DNA from: Kribbella caucasensis
GTDB lineage: Bacteria; Actinomycetota; Actinomycetes; Propionibacteriales; Kribbellaceae
Direction: 5' to 3'
Assembly: GCF_004361855.1 (NCBI RefSeq)
Contig: NZ_SNWQ01000009.1
Span: 186,001 to 250,000 of the forward strand
DNA: 64,000 nucleotides
Shown here: positions 56,588 through 64,000 of the stretch, piece after piece
Position numbering within the stretch: the first letter of the stretch is position 1
Layout: each line of letters begins with the position of its first letter
The notes under the pieces: generated by a model
Seen by the model: the letters and a program-made list of their open reading frames with translations, nothing else
Databases searched by the model: none
Told to the model about the DNA's origin: nothing
Made by a program: the position numbers and the translations under genes

Positions 56588-58687
56588 TCCGAGATCTGAT
56601 TCGACGTCTGATTCAAGGTCTGATTCAAGCAGTACCCGCACGTCCCAGGCGCCGAGTTCGAGTTTTTCCCCGACACCGTGATCGGTGTCGGCGAGTACGT
56701 CGTGGACACCGACCGGGAGGTCGATCCGAGCCGGGTCCCATGACCAGTTGTGTACGAACCGCAGCCGCCGGCCGTCCGTGCTCGTCGCCGAGGTGACCGT
56801 CACTCTCGACGGGAGATCCGTCCAGCCGGCTGGCGCGATCCACCGGAACAGGGCGATCGCGAGCGCCGGGTTCGGCACCGTCCCGACGTACGTGATCCGC
56901 CCCTCGCCGTGAGCCTTGCTGGTGATCGCGGGCCAGCGGCCGAAGTGCGGATGCTCGTACCCGGCCAGTACGTCGGCGCCGTCGAGCTGGAGTCCGTCGG
57001 CCCATCGCGTTGCGGCCGTGTCGTCGTCGAGGTCGAGTGGTGACCCGGCTGCGGCCGTGACCTTCAACTCGTTGCCGAGGTTGCTGAACTCGTCGTACCT
57101 GACCCCTGCGGCTGCTGCGAGTCGCGCCGGTTGGGTCTCCGTCCGGGCTCGCGCCTCGTGGTCCGCGTAGGCAGTGCGCGGACCGACAACCAGATGCCCA
57201 CCGGCCGCGGCGTACGCGATCAGCTGGTCGAGCAGGGAGTCCTCGGCGAGGTACAGACCCGGTACGACGAGTACGGGGTGCTCCGCGGCCAAGTCCTCGG
57301 CGGATCCCGTGAACTGGCTTGTGTGGAGGATCCGTGTTTGCAGTCCGGCGTCGAACGCACCGCGATAGAACGGGTCGAACAGCCCGTGGTATGACCGATC
57401 GTCCGGGCTCCCGTCGGGCTGGGAGAGCGGCGGGTACTTCTGCATGAGCCACTTGCTCGGCAGGGAGTACAGCATCGTCACGTCGCTGTCCGGGACCAGA
57501 TGGGCGACCAGCGAACCGGCGGACTCCAGTTCGGCACCGAGGCGCGCGAGCTGCTCGTAGGTCCGGCCCGGCTCGCCGTTGTGGGGGAGCACTCCACCCC
57601 AGTACGTCTCGGCGCCGAAGTGCAACGTGTGCCAGTGCCAGTACTCGATCATCTTCGCGCCGCGGGAGATCAGTGCCCACGCCGCCTGCCGCCACTGCCC
57701 GTCGTACGCCGGCCGGTTGTCCCACGGATACCCGATCGACTGGGCGTTCGTCTCCGTGACCAGGAACGGCTCCTGCTTCGACGAGTACATCCGGTCCGCG
57801 CTCTGGTACAACGCCCAAGTACTCCGCGTCGTCCAGTTCTGAAGGGCCGACCCGGCCTGGGGATGCAGCAGCCCGTCCTGCATCGCGTAGTACGGGTTGC
57901 CCGCGGTCACGTCGAGGCGGCGTACCAGGTCGTCGTCGGCCTGGGCCGGGCGGTCGTAGGAGATGCACGTGGTGACGAACTGGTCCGGCCCGGCGTACTC
58001 GCGGACGATGTCGGCCTGCCAACCGATGAACTCGGTCGTCTGGTCTGCCTGGAACCGCCGCCACGCGACGTCGTACTGCGGTTGCCAGTTGCCGTCCGGC
58101 GTCCACAGATCCGACCAGTCGGACAACCGGTGGGACCAGTAGACGAGCCCCCACTCGTTGTTCAGGGTCTCCACGTCGCCGTACGCGTGCCGCAGCCGAT
58201 CCACGAACCGCTGGAAGACACCGTGGTTGTGGAAGAGCTCGTTCCCCGGTTCGTTGTCGACCTGGAATCCGATCACGGCCGGGTGGTCGGCGTACCGGGC
58301 GATGATCTTGCGAATCACCCGCTCCGCGTGGAACCGGAATCCCGGGTGGGTGAAATCGACCTCTTGCCGGGCGCCCCACGGGATCCGTTGACCGGTCTTC
58401 CGTTCACCCGCGATCTCCGGGTAGAGCCGGACCAGCCACGGCGGTACGGCGTACGTGGGGGTGCCGAGCACGACGGCGATACCGCGTTGATGGGCGCCGT
58501 CCAGGACGGGTTGCAGCCAGTCCAGGTCGAAGCGGCCGTTCTCCGGTTCCCAGGTCGACCAGACCGACTCGCCGACCCGGATCACCGAGAACCGGGCCTG
58601 CGCCATCAGATCGAGGTCGCGCTCGAGCCGGTCGTACGGCTGGTATTCGTGGTAGTACGCGGCTCCGAAGAGCACCCGTTGGGGCAC
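56579..58687 (-). CDS. GH42 beta-galactosidase
   Basis: 702 residues. LFGAAYYHEYQPYDRLERD is the GH42 start. The acid/base Glu is in GFQVDNEPGN (about residue 145), the nucleophile Glu in LVTETNAQS (about 312). The trimerisation domain follows (LVVPGLYLAEDSLLDQLI, GGHLVVGPRT) and a beta-sandwich end. The last residues repeat LESD/VESD units. No signal peptide, so it hydrolyses imported beta-galactosides in the cytoplasm. It is the last gene of the lacI-ABC operon, 23 bp after the second permease. Confidence 0.94.
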   Translation of the reverse strand: MPQRVLFGAAYYHEYQPYDRLERDLDLMAQARFSVIRVGESVWSTWEPENGRFDLDWLQPVLDGAHQRGIAVVLGTPTYAVPPWLVRLYPEIAGERKTGQRIPWGARQEVDFTHPGFRFHAERVIRKIIARYADHPAVIGFQVDNEPGNELFHNHGVFQRFVDRLRHAYGDVETLNNEWGLVYWSHRLSDWSDLWTPDGNWQPQYDVAWRRFQADQTTEFIGWQADIVREYAGPDQFVTTCISYDRPAQADDDLVRRLDVTAGNPYYAMQDGLLHPQAGSALQNWTTRSTWALYQSADRMYSSKQEPFLVTETNAQSIGYPWDNRPAYDGQWRQAAWALISRGAKMIEYWHWHTLHFGAETYWGGVLPHNGEPGRTYEQLARLGAELESAGSLVAHLVPDSDVTMLYSLPSKWLMQKYPPLSQPDGSPDDRSYHGLFDPFYRGAFDAGLQTRILHTSQFTGSAEDLAAEHPVLVVPGLYLAEDSLLDQLIAYAAAGGHLVVGPRTAYADHEARARTETQPARLAAAAGVRYDEFSNLGNELKVTAAAGSPLDLDDDTAATRWADGLQLDGADVLAGYEHPHFGRWPAITSKAHGEGRITYVGTVPNPALAIALFRWIAPAGWTDLPSRVTVTSATSTDGRRLRFVHNWSWDPARIDLPVGVHDVLADTDHGVGEKLELGAWDVRVLLESDLESDVESDLGSD

Positions 58688-58710
58688 GGTTTCTCCTATG
58701 TTTTAAGGGG

Positions 58711-59562
58711 TTAGCCCTTGACGCTGCCGGTCGACAGGCCGGACTGCCAGTACCGCTGCAGCAGCAGGAAGGCGGCGATCAGCGGGATGACCGACAGCAG
58801 GGATCCGGTCACCACCGAGGACAGCAGGGCGCCGGTCGAACCACTGCCGCCGACGGACTGCGACGACCAGGCGGCCAGTCCGACCGTCACCGGGTACAGG
58901 TCGGGGTTGTTGAGCATGATCAGCGGCAGGAAGTAGTTGTTCCAGGTCGCCACCAGGGTGAACAGCAGGACCGTCACCAGACCGGGTGCGAGCATCCGCA
59001 GCGCCACCTGGAAGAAGATCCGGAATTCGCTCGCCCCGTCGATCCGGGCCGCCTCGATGATGCCGTCGGGGATCGCGTCGGCGGCGTAGATCCGCATCAG
59101 GTAAAGGCCGAACGGGCTGACCAGCGAGGGCAGGATGATCGCCCACGGCGTGTTCACCAACCCGACCTTGCTGAACAACAGGTACGTCGGGATCGCAAGC
59201 GCCGTAGTCGGCACCATCACCGAGCCGAGCACCAGTCCGAACAACACGCCGTTGGCGCGGAACCTGTACTTCGCGAAGCCGTAGCCGCCGAGTGCGCAGA
59301 GGAACGCGGCCCCGCCTGCACTGACGACGGAGTAGAACACCGTGTTCGCCATCCAGCGCGCGTACACGGAGCCGTCGTACGTGAGGGTCTCGCGGATGTT
59401 CGTGAGCAACGAGAAGTCCTGGCTGAACCAGAGGCCGAAGCTGGAGAACAGGTCGCCGGTCGTCTTCGTGGACGCGACGACCAGCCAGAACAACGGCAGC
59501 AGGAAGTAGACGAACAGCGCGATCATGCCGAGCGTGAGGGTGTTGCTGCGTCGGTCTGTCAT
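58711..59562 (-). CDS. sugar ABC transporter permease (MalG-like)
   Basis: 283 residues, six membrane helices. The ATG overlaps the first permease stop (ATGA). The ATPase-coupling loop EAARIDGASEFRIFFQVALRML is the EAA motif of inner-membrane sugar permeases. The first helix (GMIALFVYFLLPLFWLVVAS) and the end WQSGLSTGSVKG are typical of MalG/LacG-type subunits. It forms the channel with the next permease; the ATPase is not in the operon, so a shared MsiK-like ATPase is probably used. Confidence 0.93.
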   Translation of the reverse strand: MTDRRSNTLTLGMIALFVYFLLPLFWLVVASTKTTGDLFSSFGLWFSQDFSLLTNIRETLTYDGSVYARWMANTVFYSVVSAGGAAFLCALGGYGFAKYRFRANGVLFGLVLGSVMVPTTALAIPTYLLFSKVGLVNTPWAIILPSLVSPFGLYLMRIYAADAIPDGIIEAARIDGASEFRIFFQVALRMLAPGLVTVLLFTLVATWNNYFLPLIMLNNPDLYPVTVGLAAWSSQSVGGSGSTGALLSSVVTGSLLSVIPLIAAFLLLQRYWQSGLSTGSVKG

Positions 59563-60479
59563 GCCCGGCTCCTCCGGTTGGTCACGAACAGCACCGTGTA
59601 GGAGGCGATCACGATCACCAGGCCGAGCAGGAACGAGACGGCCGCGGCGTAGTTCACCTGCTGTCCGGTGAACGCGAGCGTGTAGGCGTAGAGGTTGGGT
59701 GTGTACGCGCTGTCGATCACGCTCGGCGCCAGTCGTTGCAGCAGATTCGGTTCGGCGAACAGCTGGAAGGTGCCGATGACGGAGAAGATCAGGCAGAGCA
59801 CCAGGGCCGGCCGGATCGCCGGGATCTTGATGCTCCACGCTGTCCGCCAGGCGCCGGCCCCGTCCACCGCCGCCGCCTCGTAGAGTTCGTGCGGGACGGC
59901 GCGGAGCGCGGCGTACAGGATGATCATGTTGTAGCCGACGAACTCCCAGGTGACGATGTTCGCCATCGAGCCGAGCATCCAGCCGTCGGACAGGAACGCC
60001 GGCGCGGCCGTGCCGACCTTGTCGGCGAGCTGCGCGAACGGGCCGAAGTCCGGTCCGTAGAGGTAGCCCCACATCAGGGTGGCGACCACACTCGGTACGG
60101 CGTACGGGAGGAAGATGCCGAGCCGGAACACCTTGGCGAACCGGAGCAGCCCGCTGTCGATCGCGAGCGCGGCCAGCAGCGCGATCGCCAGCATGGTCGG
60201 CACCTGGATGACGAAGAACCGGGCCATCCGCAGGACGCTTTCAATCAGCCGGTCATCCTGCAGCGCGGTGACGTAGTTGTCGAGGCCGGAGAAGACGGTG
60301 CCGCCGACCAGCCGGTCCTGGAACAGGCTCAGGTACGCCGCGTATCCGAGTGGCAGGACCAGCATGGCGACGAACACCAGTAGGAACGGCGCGACGAACA
60401 GGTAGCCGGTGGCGGCGGGGTTGGCGGAGCTCGCGCCCCGCCGCACCCGCCGTACGGGCCTTGGGCTGTCGGTTTTCAT
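59559..60479 (-). CDS. sugar ABC transporter permease (MalF-like)
   Basis: 306 residues, six membrane helices. ATPase-coupling loop LYEAAAVDGAGAWRTAWSIKIPAI, start GYLFVAPFLLVFVAMLVLPL. The ATG overlaps the stop of the binding-protein gene (ATGA). Longer frames upstream lie in the previous gene. Works with the MalG-like permease and the lipoprotein. Confidence 0.93.
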   Translation of the reverse strand: MKTDSPRPVRRVRRGASSANPAATGYLFVAPFLLVFVAMLVLPLGYAAYLSLFQDRLVGGTVFSGLDNYVTALQDDRLIESVLRMARFFVIQVPTMLAIALLAALAIDSGLLRFAKVFRLGIFLPYAVPSVVATLMWGYLYGPDFGPFAQLADKVGTAAPAFLSDGWMLGSMANIVTWEFVGYNMIILYAALRAVPHELYEAAAVDGAGAWRTAWSIKIPAIRPALVLCLIFSVIGTFQLFAEPNLLQRLAPSVIDSAYTPNLYAYTLAFTGQQVNYAAAVSFLLGLVIVIASYTVLFVTNRRSRA

Positions 60480-61849
60480 GGTCCGACCTTGAAGCCCTGG
60501 TTCTGTGCGTAGGTCGTGATCCGGGACTGCCACTGGTCGAGAGCTGCGCCGGTGTCCGACTTGTCGGCGAACGACTTGCCGACCGTCTCGTCCCAGTCGT
60601 TCACGGCTTGGTCGAGGAACGGTGGCCACTGGAAGTTCGTGTCGACCGTGCCGCTGATGTCGGCGAAGATCTGGTTCACCGTCTGGCCGCCGTAGAAGGC
60701 CGGCTTCTGCTGGACGAACGCCGGGTCGGTCAGCAACGCCTTGGTGGCTGGGAACAGGAACTGCTGGTTGGCGAACATCTTGGTCGACTCGGTGTCGGTG
60801 TTGAGGAACTCGGCCAGCTTGGCTGCCGCGATCGGGTTCTTCGTGCCGGCGACGACGGCCGTGGTGGAACCGCCCCAGTTACCCGACACCTGCTTGCTCG
60901 CGTCCCACTGTGGCAGCGGCGCGGCCCGCCACTTCCCGCTGGTGGACTTGGCGCTGCCGGTCAGGAAGACCGGACCCCAGGCGGCCGTCAGCCAGGTGGC
61001 GTACTGGCCGCGGTTGAGCGCCTGGAACCACTGGTCGGTGAAGTCGGGGTCACTCGACACCGCGCCTTCCTTGATCAGGCCGTTCCAGTAGGTGCCGAGC
61101 TTCTTCGAGTTCTCGTCGTTCAGGTTCACGTTGACCGAGTCGGCGCCGGTCACCTCGAACGGCTTGACCCCGGCCTGCCAGAGCAATCCCATCCAGACGC
61201 CGTTCTGGTTCGAGGCGAGGTTGGTCATGCTGACTTTGGGGTCGGCGGCGTGCAGTTTGCGGGCCGCGGCGGCGAACTCGTCCCAGGTCTTCGGGACCGT
61301 GATGCCGTGCTTGGCGAAGATGTCCTCGCGGTACAGCATCCCCATCGGCCCGGTGTCCTGCGGGATCGCCCAGACCTCGCCGCCCGCGCCCTTCACCTGG
61401 TTCCAGGTCCAGTCGACGAACTTGTCCTTCAACGCGTCCGCGCCGTACGGACGAAGATCCACCAGGCTCTTCGTGATCGAGAAGGTCGGGATGTACTGGA
61501 ACTCGATCTGGGCCGCGTCCGGTGCGCCGCTGCCGGCCTTCAACGCGGTCCGGAGCTTCGTGTACTGCGGTTCGCCCTGGCCCGCGTTGACCACCTTCAC
61601 CTTGATCGCGGGGTACTTCTTCTCGAACAGTGCCACCTCCTTGCTGATGTCCGGCACCCAGGTCCAGAAGGTGAGCTCGGTCGGGGTGGTCATCGCCTTG
61701 TCGATGTCGGCCTGGCTGACGGCCTGGACCGGGGCGCTGCTCGACTCGTCGTCGCCGCCACCGCAGGCCGCGAGAACGAGGCTGACGGACAGGGCGAGGG
61801 CGGTGCCGACGACTGTGCGTCGACGGATTGAACGGGAACTTGTTGGCAC
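60476..61849 (-). CDS. sugar-binding lipoprotein of the ABC transporter
   Basis: 457 residues, GTG start with GAGGAG 10 bases upstream. Lipoprotein signal: basic RSIRRRTVVG, hydrophobic core and lipobox LAACGGG, so Cys is the acylated residue. The fold is a family 1 extracellular binding protein (ELTFWTWVPDISKEVALFEKKYP, AAQIEFQYIPTF, ATWLTAAWGPVFLTG). It captures an oligosaccharide, probably a galactoside given the GH42 partner, and hands it to the permeases. Confidence 0.93.
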   Translation of the reverse strand: MPTSSRSIRRRTVVGTALALSVSLVLAACGGGDDESSSAPVQAVSQADIDKAMTTPTELTFWTWVPDISKEVALFEKKYPAIKVKVVNAGQGEPQYTKLRTALKAGSGAPDAAQIEFQYIPTFSITKSLVDLRPYGADALKDKFVDWTWNQVKGAGGEVWAIPQDTGPMGMLYREDIFAKHGITVPKTWDEFAAAARKLHAADPKVSMTNLASNQNGVWMGLLWQAGVKPFEVTGADSVNVNLNDENSKKLGTYWNGLIKEGAVSSDPDFTDQWFQALNRGQYATWLTAAWGPVFLTGSAKSTSGKWRAAPLPQWDASKQVSGNWGGSTTAVVAGTKNPIAAAKLAEFLNTDTESTKMFANQQFLFPATKALLTDPAFVQQKPAFYGGQTVNQIFADISGTVDTNFQWPPFLDQAVNDWDETVGKSFADKSDTGAALDQWQSRITTYAQNQGFKVGP

Positions 61850-61930
61850 TGGAGTTCAACTCCTCAGGGAGGTGGCAAGGCTGCGCCCTGGTCCCCAGGC
61901 ATCGGCCCGGGACCTCGTCGGTTTGACGGG

Positions 61931-62989
61931 TCAGGGTCGGGCCGGTGTGCGAGGGGTGGCGGTCGACTGACGGATGATCGGCCGGAGCGACGGTGGCTCC
62001 GGGGTGGGGGATCGGTCGCCGGTAGGCTCCTCGATCTCCTTGACGAGCTTCGCGATCCCGCGTTCGACGTACTGGTCGAAGTTCTGCGGGATGGTGGTGA
62101 GTGGTGGGTTCAGGTACTCGGCGGCCGGGATGTCGTCGAAGCCGACGATGCTGACGTCGCCGGGGACGGTCCGGCCGGCCTCGGTGAGCGCGCGGAGCAC
62201 ACCGATGGCCATGTCGTCGTTGGCGGCGAAGATCGCGGTGACCTCGTCGTTCGCGGCCAGCTCGCGGCCGGCCTGGTAGCCGGAGGCGGGGGACCAATCG
62301 CCTTCCAGCAAAGGCGGTTCCTGGGCTCCGGCAGCGGCCAGCGCCTGCCGCCAGCCTTCGAGCCGGTCGCGCGCGGCCCACCAGCGTTGCGGGCCGGCGA
62401 TGTGCCAGACGGTGCGATGCCCGAGCTCGAGCAGGTGCTCGGTGGCGGCGCGCCCGGCGGTCACGTTGTCGCCCCCGGTGATCAGGATCGGGCGTGCGCT
62501 GAGACCGGGGAAGTCGCCGAAGCTGAGCACCGGGATGTCGAGCTTGATCGGCTTGCCCGCGCCTTCGTCGATCGGCTCGGACAGGATGATGCCGTCGACG
62601 CCTTGTTCCAGCAGGTGGTCGACCGCGCCGGCGACGCCGCCGGCATCACCTTCGAAGGTGTTGACGACGCTCATCGAGTAGCCGGTACTGCGGAGTGCGC
62701 GTTCGATGCTCACGAGTTGGGTCGACGGGCCGAACAACGCCGTACCGAGGGAGACGACGCCGATCCGTCGGGTCCGGCCCGAGTTGAGCGCGCGGGCGGA
62801 TTCGTTGCGGCGGTAACCGAGTTCGCGGACGGCGGCCAGGACGCGGAGGCGGACTTCTTCCTTGACGTACGGCTCGTCGTTCAGCACCCGCGACACGGTT
62901 TTCTGGGAGACGCCGGCGAGCTTGGCGACGTCCGTGCTGCCGGGGCGACGGGTGCGACCGCCCTCCGGTGCCGGTTTCGCGTTGCTCAT
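61931..62989 (-). CDS. LacI-family repressor of the galactoside operon
   Basis: 352 residues. Helix-turn-helix TDVAKLAGVSQKTVSRVLND, hinge helix NESARALNSGRTRRIGVV, then a periplasmic-binding-protein-like sensor domain. AGGAGG lies 8 bases before the ATG. It is the first gene of the operon lacI - binding protein - two permeases - GH42, all on one strand, and two tandem operators overlap its promoter. Thus it controls itself and the whole operon. Confidence 0.94.
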   Translation of the reverse strand: MSNAKPAPEGGRTRRPGSTDVAKLAGVSQKTVSRVLNDEPYVKEEVRLRVLAAVRELGYRRNESARALNSGRTRRIGVVSLGTALFGPSTQLVSIERALRSTGYSMSVVNTFEGDAGGVAGAVDHLLEQGVDGIILSEPIDEGAGKPIKLDIPVLSFGDFPGLSARPILITGGDNVTAGRAATEHLLELGHRTVWHIAGPQRWWAARDRLEGWRQALAAAGAQEPPLLEGDWSPASGYQAGRELAANDEVTAIFAANDDMAIGVLRALTEAGRTVPGDVSIVGFDDIPAAEYLNPPLTTIPQNFDQYVERGIAKLVKEIEEPTGDRSPTPEPPSLRPIIRQSTATPRTPARP

Positions 62990-63030
62990 CCTGGCCTCCT
63001 GTGCGGCAGGGGTGCTCTGTATCTGGGTTC

Positions 63031-63077
63031 TTCTGACTGCGTAGTCAGAATGTTGTCTACGTAGTCAGAAACGTCAA
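63031..63077 (-). promoter_or_regulatory. promoter with two tandem 20-bp operators
   Basis: Two adjacent 20-bp units share CGTAGTCAGAA: 63031-63050 (TTCTGACTGCGTAGTCAGAA, a near-perfect palindrome) and 63051-63070 (a degenerate left half). On the minus strand TTGACG (63077-63072), 17 bases, then AACATT (63054-63049) form a promoter. One operator fills its spacer, the other follows the -10. This suits cooperative repression by the LacI protein, whose start is 41 bases downstream. Confidence 0.7.
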
Positions 63078-63124
63078 TGGCTCGTCTGTGTTGAGGCATT
63101 GTGGTTACCGGACCGTTATCTGCG

Positions 63125-63490
63125 TCAGCTGACTGCGAACCACAGCAGGGCGGCCGCTGCGAGCTCGACCCAGAAGTAGAACCAGATGGGGTAGAAGGCC
63201 GTCGGGCGGTCGAAGATCCGGCCGACCAGACGGCCGAACGCCATGCCGGTCAGGGCGATCGCGATCGCGACGACCGCGCCTTGGCGGATTCCTCCGATGT
63301 TGGTGGCCGCGGCGATGAGCAGTCCGGCGACGGCGACCCCGAATCCGCCGTACACGGCTCTGACCTCTGTCCGCGCTTCGCCGGATGGCAGTTCGATCCG
63401 GAATGGCCGCACCAGCGCGGCCGGCGCCGCGAGTCCGAGCAGGCCCATGCCGGCGAAGAACACCGCTACCGCGACAATTATTGCAACCAT
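63125..63490 (-). CDS. DUF4345-like small membrane protein
   Basis: 121 residues from ATG 63490 (a longer frame to 63526 exists; neither has a strong ribosome-binding site). About four membrane segments (IIVAVAVFFAGMGLLGL, GGFGVAVAGLLIAAAT, GAVVAIAIALTGMAFG, WVELAAAALLWFAV). ARTEVRAVYGGFG and FGRLVGRIFDRP fit DUF4345. Function unknown. It lies upstream of the lacI operon on the same strand, separated by the operator promoter. Confidence 0.65.
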   Translation of the reverse strand: MVAIIVAVAVFFAGMGLLGLAAPAALVRPFRIELPSGEARTEVRAVYGGFGVAVAGLLIAAATNIGGIRQGAVVAIAIALTGMAFGRLVGRIFDRPTAFYPIWFYFWVELAAAALLWFAVS

Positions 63491-63621
63491 TGCAAGAGAG
63501 TAGCGTTGATAGTCGGGTCCCGTCATTCGGGACAGCGCTCGGCGGTCTGGCGGGCGCCGCTTAGCATCGGTTGCGTGACGAAACCATTGAGCGCCAGATG
63601 ATGCTGAGCGCCTGACCGCCG

Positions 63622-64000
63622 GTGTCTGCTGTCGTCGCTGCCTTCGTCGCTCTGGTTGCGGTTGCCGTGCTTGGCTACTTCGTCGGCCGGTTCGGCGTAC
63701 TGCGGGCTGAGGATGAGCTGGTTCTGTCCAGGCTGGCGTTCTTCGTGGCGACTCCTGCTCTGCTGTTCACCACTGTCGCCCGGGCGGACCTGAGTGCGAT
63801 CTTCTCGCCGGTGCTGGCGACGAATCTGGCCAGCTTGTTCGTTGTCCAGGTGCTCTATCTGCTCGTGGCCGCGGTGATCTGGCGACGTACCAGGGGAGAG
63901 GCGACGATCGGCGTACTGGCTGCGTCCTACGTGAACGCCGGAAACCTCGGCATACCGGTCGCGGCGTACGTGCTGGGCTCCGGCGCGTTGGTGGCGCCGA
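63622..64000 (+). CDS. AEC-family transporter (3' partial)
   Basis: The frame opens at GTG 63622 and runs to the window end without a stop. The 126 visible residues begin with a hydrophobic helix (FVALVAVAVLGYFVGRFGVL), then LSRLAFFVATPALLF, a long helix, and YVNAGNLGIPVAAYVLG, the GNLG-type signature of auxin-efflux-carrier-like transporters. Malate or other organic acids are typical substrates; here unknown. About 180 residues are missing. Confidence 0.8.
   Translation, partial: MSAVVAAFVALVAVAVLGYFVGRFGVLRAEDELVLSRLAFFVATPALLFTTVARADLSAIFSPVLATNLASLFVVQVLYLLVAAVIWRRTRGEATIGVLAASYVNAGNLGIPVAAYVLGSGALVAP

Overview
The window is GC-rich actinobacterial chromosome. Pointers to Actinobacteria are the aminopeptidase N / mycothiol-type DsbA / RpiB / Nei2 neighbourhood (the same set lies together in mycobacteria around Rv2464c-Rv2467), paired ClpP genes followed by ClpX, a STAND-SARP/BTAD regulator, a class F sortase, and many GTG starts. 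A soil Propionibacteriales organism (Kribbella-like) is my guess from content alone; no 16S gene is present.

1-13.4 kb is an extracellular contractile injection system (eCIS, phage-tail-like) locus on the + strand: a 5'-truncated DUF4157 protein, a small HExxH protein, sheath, tube 1, an assembly-chaperone-like protein, DUF6760, a 948-residue low-complexity protein full of VQR motifs, tube 2, LysM hub protein, VgrG-like spike, PAAR tip, gp25-like wedge, baseplate J and tail protein I. Start/stop overlaps show that most of it is translated as a coupled operon. The AAA ATPase, the DUF4255-type cap and an obvious tape measure are not here and may lie upstream. 13.3-21.3 kb holds probable accessory genes: a STAND-SARP regulator, a transglycosylase/NlpC-P60 hydrolase with calcium-type repeats, a membrane Hsp70-beta-propeller fusion and a SPOR-like membrane protein. 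The fit is: regulator switches the locus on, hydrolase opens the wall, spike and sheath fire; this is inference.

21.3-33 kb: a structured intergenic region, a secreted propeller protein, pepN, the Rv2466c-like oxidoreductase, a serine hydrolase, rpiB, a Nei-type glycosylase, a SpoIIE-like phosphatase, and a Pro/Thr-rich surface protein with a class F sortase. 33-47 kb: a VapBC-like toxin-antitoxin pair with a 28-bp palindrome, an OhrR-like MarR regulator, a phosphatidylcholine synthase-like enzyme, an EamA-like transporter, an AAA ATPase, a two-gene ABC exporter, an acyl-ACP desaturase, an MFS-cNMP fusion and a DUF2652 protein.

47.3-52.2 kb is core housekeeping: tRNA-Gly(TCC), tRNA-Pro(TGG), trigger factor, clpP1, clpP2, clpX. 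52-64 kb is carbohydrate use: a broken aldo-keto reductase, a secreted GH6 cellulase flanked by CebR-like boxes, an NmrA-like reductase and an AraC regulator, then a lacI - ABC transporter - GH42 beta-galactosidase operon preceded by two tandem 20-bp operator repeats, a DUF4345 membrane protein and the start of an AEC-family transporter cut by the window end.
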